Shown: in pieces, positions 63,577 to 64,000 of the stretch
Position numbering within the stretch: position 1 is the stretch's first letter
Layout: the number at the start of each line of letters is the position of its first letter
Source: Lysobacter silvisoli
GTDB lineage: Bacteria > Pseudomonadota > Gammaproteobacteria > Xanthomonadales > Xanthomonadaceae
Assembly (NCBI RefSeq): GCF_003382365.1
Contig: NZ_QTSU01000002.1
Span: 186,001 to 250,000 of the forward strand
DNA: 64,000 nt
Direction: 5' to 3'
Notes under the pieces: model-generated
Database searches by the model: none
Told to the model about the DNA's origin: nothing
Seen by the model: the letters and a program-made list of their open reading frames with translations, nothing else
Translations under genes and position numbers: made by a program

Positions 63577-64000
63577 GCCGTCCTCCCCAGGCTAGGTTCG
63601 ATGCGCTGGCGCAGGCGGCTGGTGCCGCGCACCGGGTCGGCGGCCACGCCCGAAGGCAGCGGATTGGCCGTGGCCGGCACGCCCGTCGAGGGCTGCCCGG
63701 CTTCGCTGCGCAGGCGCGCGACCTGGCGCTGGGCGCGGTCGAGCTCGTAGGACACGCGCAGCAGCACGCCCAACGCGGCGCAGGTCAGGATCACGCTGGA
63801 GCCGCCGGAGGAAATCATCGGCAGGGTCAGGCCCTTGGTCGGCAGCAGGCCCAGGTTCACGCCGATGGAAACGAAGCTCTGCAGGCTCATCCACAGGGCG
63901 ATGCCAAAGGCGACGTAGCCGGAGAAGTGGCGGCGCATTTCCACGCACTTCAGGCCCAGCCAGAACGCGCGCCCGGCCAGCAGCGCGTACAGGCCGATCA
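63573..64000 (-). CDS. ftsW: Peptidoglycan polymerase FtsW, 3' part
   Basis: The C-terminal 141 residues or so of FtsW, the SEDS-family glycosyltransferase that polymerises septal peptidoglycan. The 5' end is beyond the window. Visible are the loop and segments [40 protein letters not shown] (the SEDS signature) and [20 protein letters not shown], followed by a cytoplasmic tail rich in Arg and Pro. Its stop overlaps the murG start by 4 nt. Confidence 0.95.
   Translation of the reverse strand, partial: IGLYALLAGRAFWLGLKCVEMRRHFSGYVAFGIALWMSLQSFVSIGVNLGLLPTKGLTLPMISSGGSSVILTCAALGVLLRVSYELDRAQRQVARLRSEAGQPSTGVPATANPLPSGVAADPVRGTSRLRQRIEPSLGRTA

Overview
The window is a chromosomal segment from a very GC-rich gammaproteobacterium of the Xanthomonadaceae, most likely Lysobacter or a close relative. 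The reasons are the strong G/C third-position bias, the large TonB-dependent receptors with carbohydrate-degradation genes, the type IV pilus genes beside sucCD, REP-type palindromes of the GTAGGAGCGGC...GCCGC class, and the order of the division/cell-wall (dcw) genes. The genus is an inference. I saw no rRNA, tRNA, CRISPR array, IS element or prophage.

Left part (1-18.8 kb, minus strand): a glycan-utilisation locus whose enzyme set fits N-glycan breakdown. It has a lipoprotein start cut by the window edge, a GH2 beta-mannosidase, an AGE-family mannose isomerase/epimerase, a PfkB sugar kinase, a FucP-type sugar/proton symporter and a LacI regulator. These are followed by GH92 alpha-mannosidase and GH20 beta-hexosaminidase (overlapping pair), a large TonB-dependent receptor, CutC, a Tat-exported glycosylasparaginase and a glucokinase. 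A plausible route is trimming of mannose and GlcNAc outside the cytoplasm, cleavage of GlcNAc-Asn, mannose uptake, mannose to fructose, and fructose to fructose-6-phosphate. Palindromic operator candidates lie upstream of lacI and of the glucokinase operon.

19-32.5 kb: recG; then an uncharacterised locus of TonB-dependent receptor, diheme cytochrome-like lipoprotein and beta-helix lipoprotein, with a divergent AraC-type regulator; then ridA, nadE, a DUF559 protein and sucCD. Two large inverted repeats of the REP/MITE type lie between genes here.

32.5-49.3 kb: type IV pilus region. pilS-pilR (plus strand) faces a five-gene minus-strand set of two methyltransferases, two GT2 glycosyltransferases and a small DMT-type membrane protein. 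Then come a -24/-12 promoter with two upstream palindromes, two paralogous pilins, two paralogous multi-spanning GT-C-like glycosyltransferase candidates, pilB, pilC, pilD and coaE. I propose that this is a pilus locus with its own pilin O-glycosylation machinery, with the GT2/DMT genes possibly supplying a lipid-linked sugar.

49.3-64 kb (mostly minus strand): a cluster of four REP elements, a Nudix/ThiE-like fusion protein, secA, an M23 peptidase, dciA (plus strand), lpxC, ftsZ, ftsA, ftsQ, ddl, murC, murG and the 3' end of ftsW. Many of the dcw genes overlap by 4 nt. The order ftsW to lpxC to secA to mutT to coaE to the pilus genes mirrors the enterobacterial arrangement (secA, mutT, yacG, zapD, coaE, hofC, hofB, ppdD), except that nothing resembling yacG or zapD is left between coaE and the mutT-like gene.
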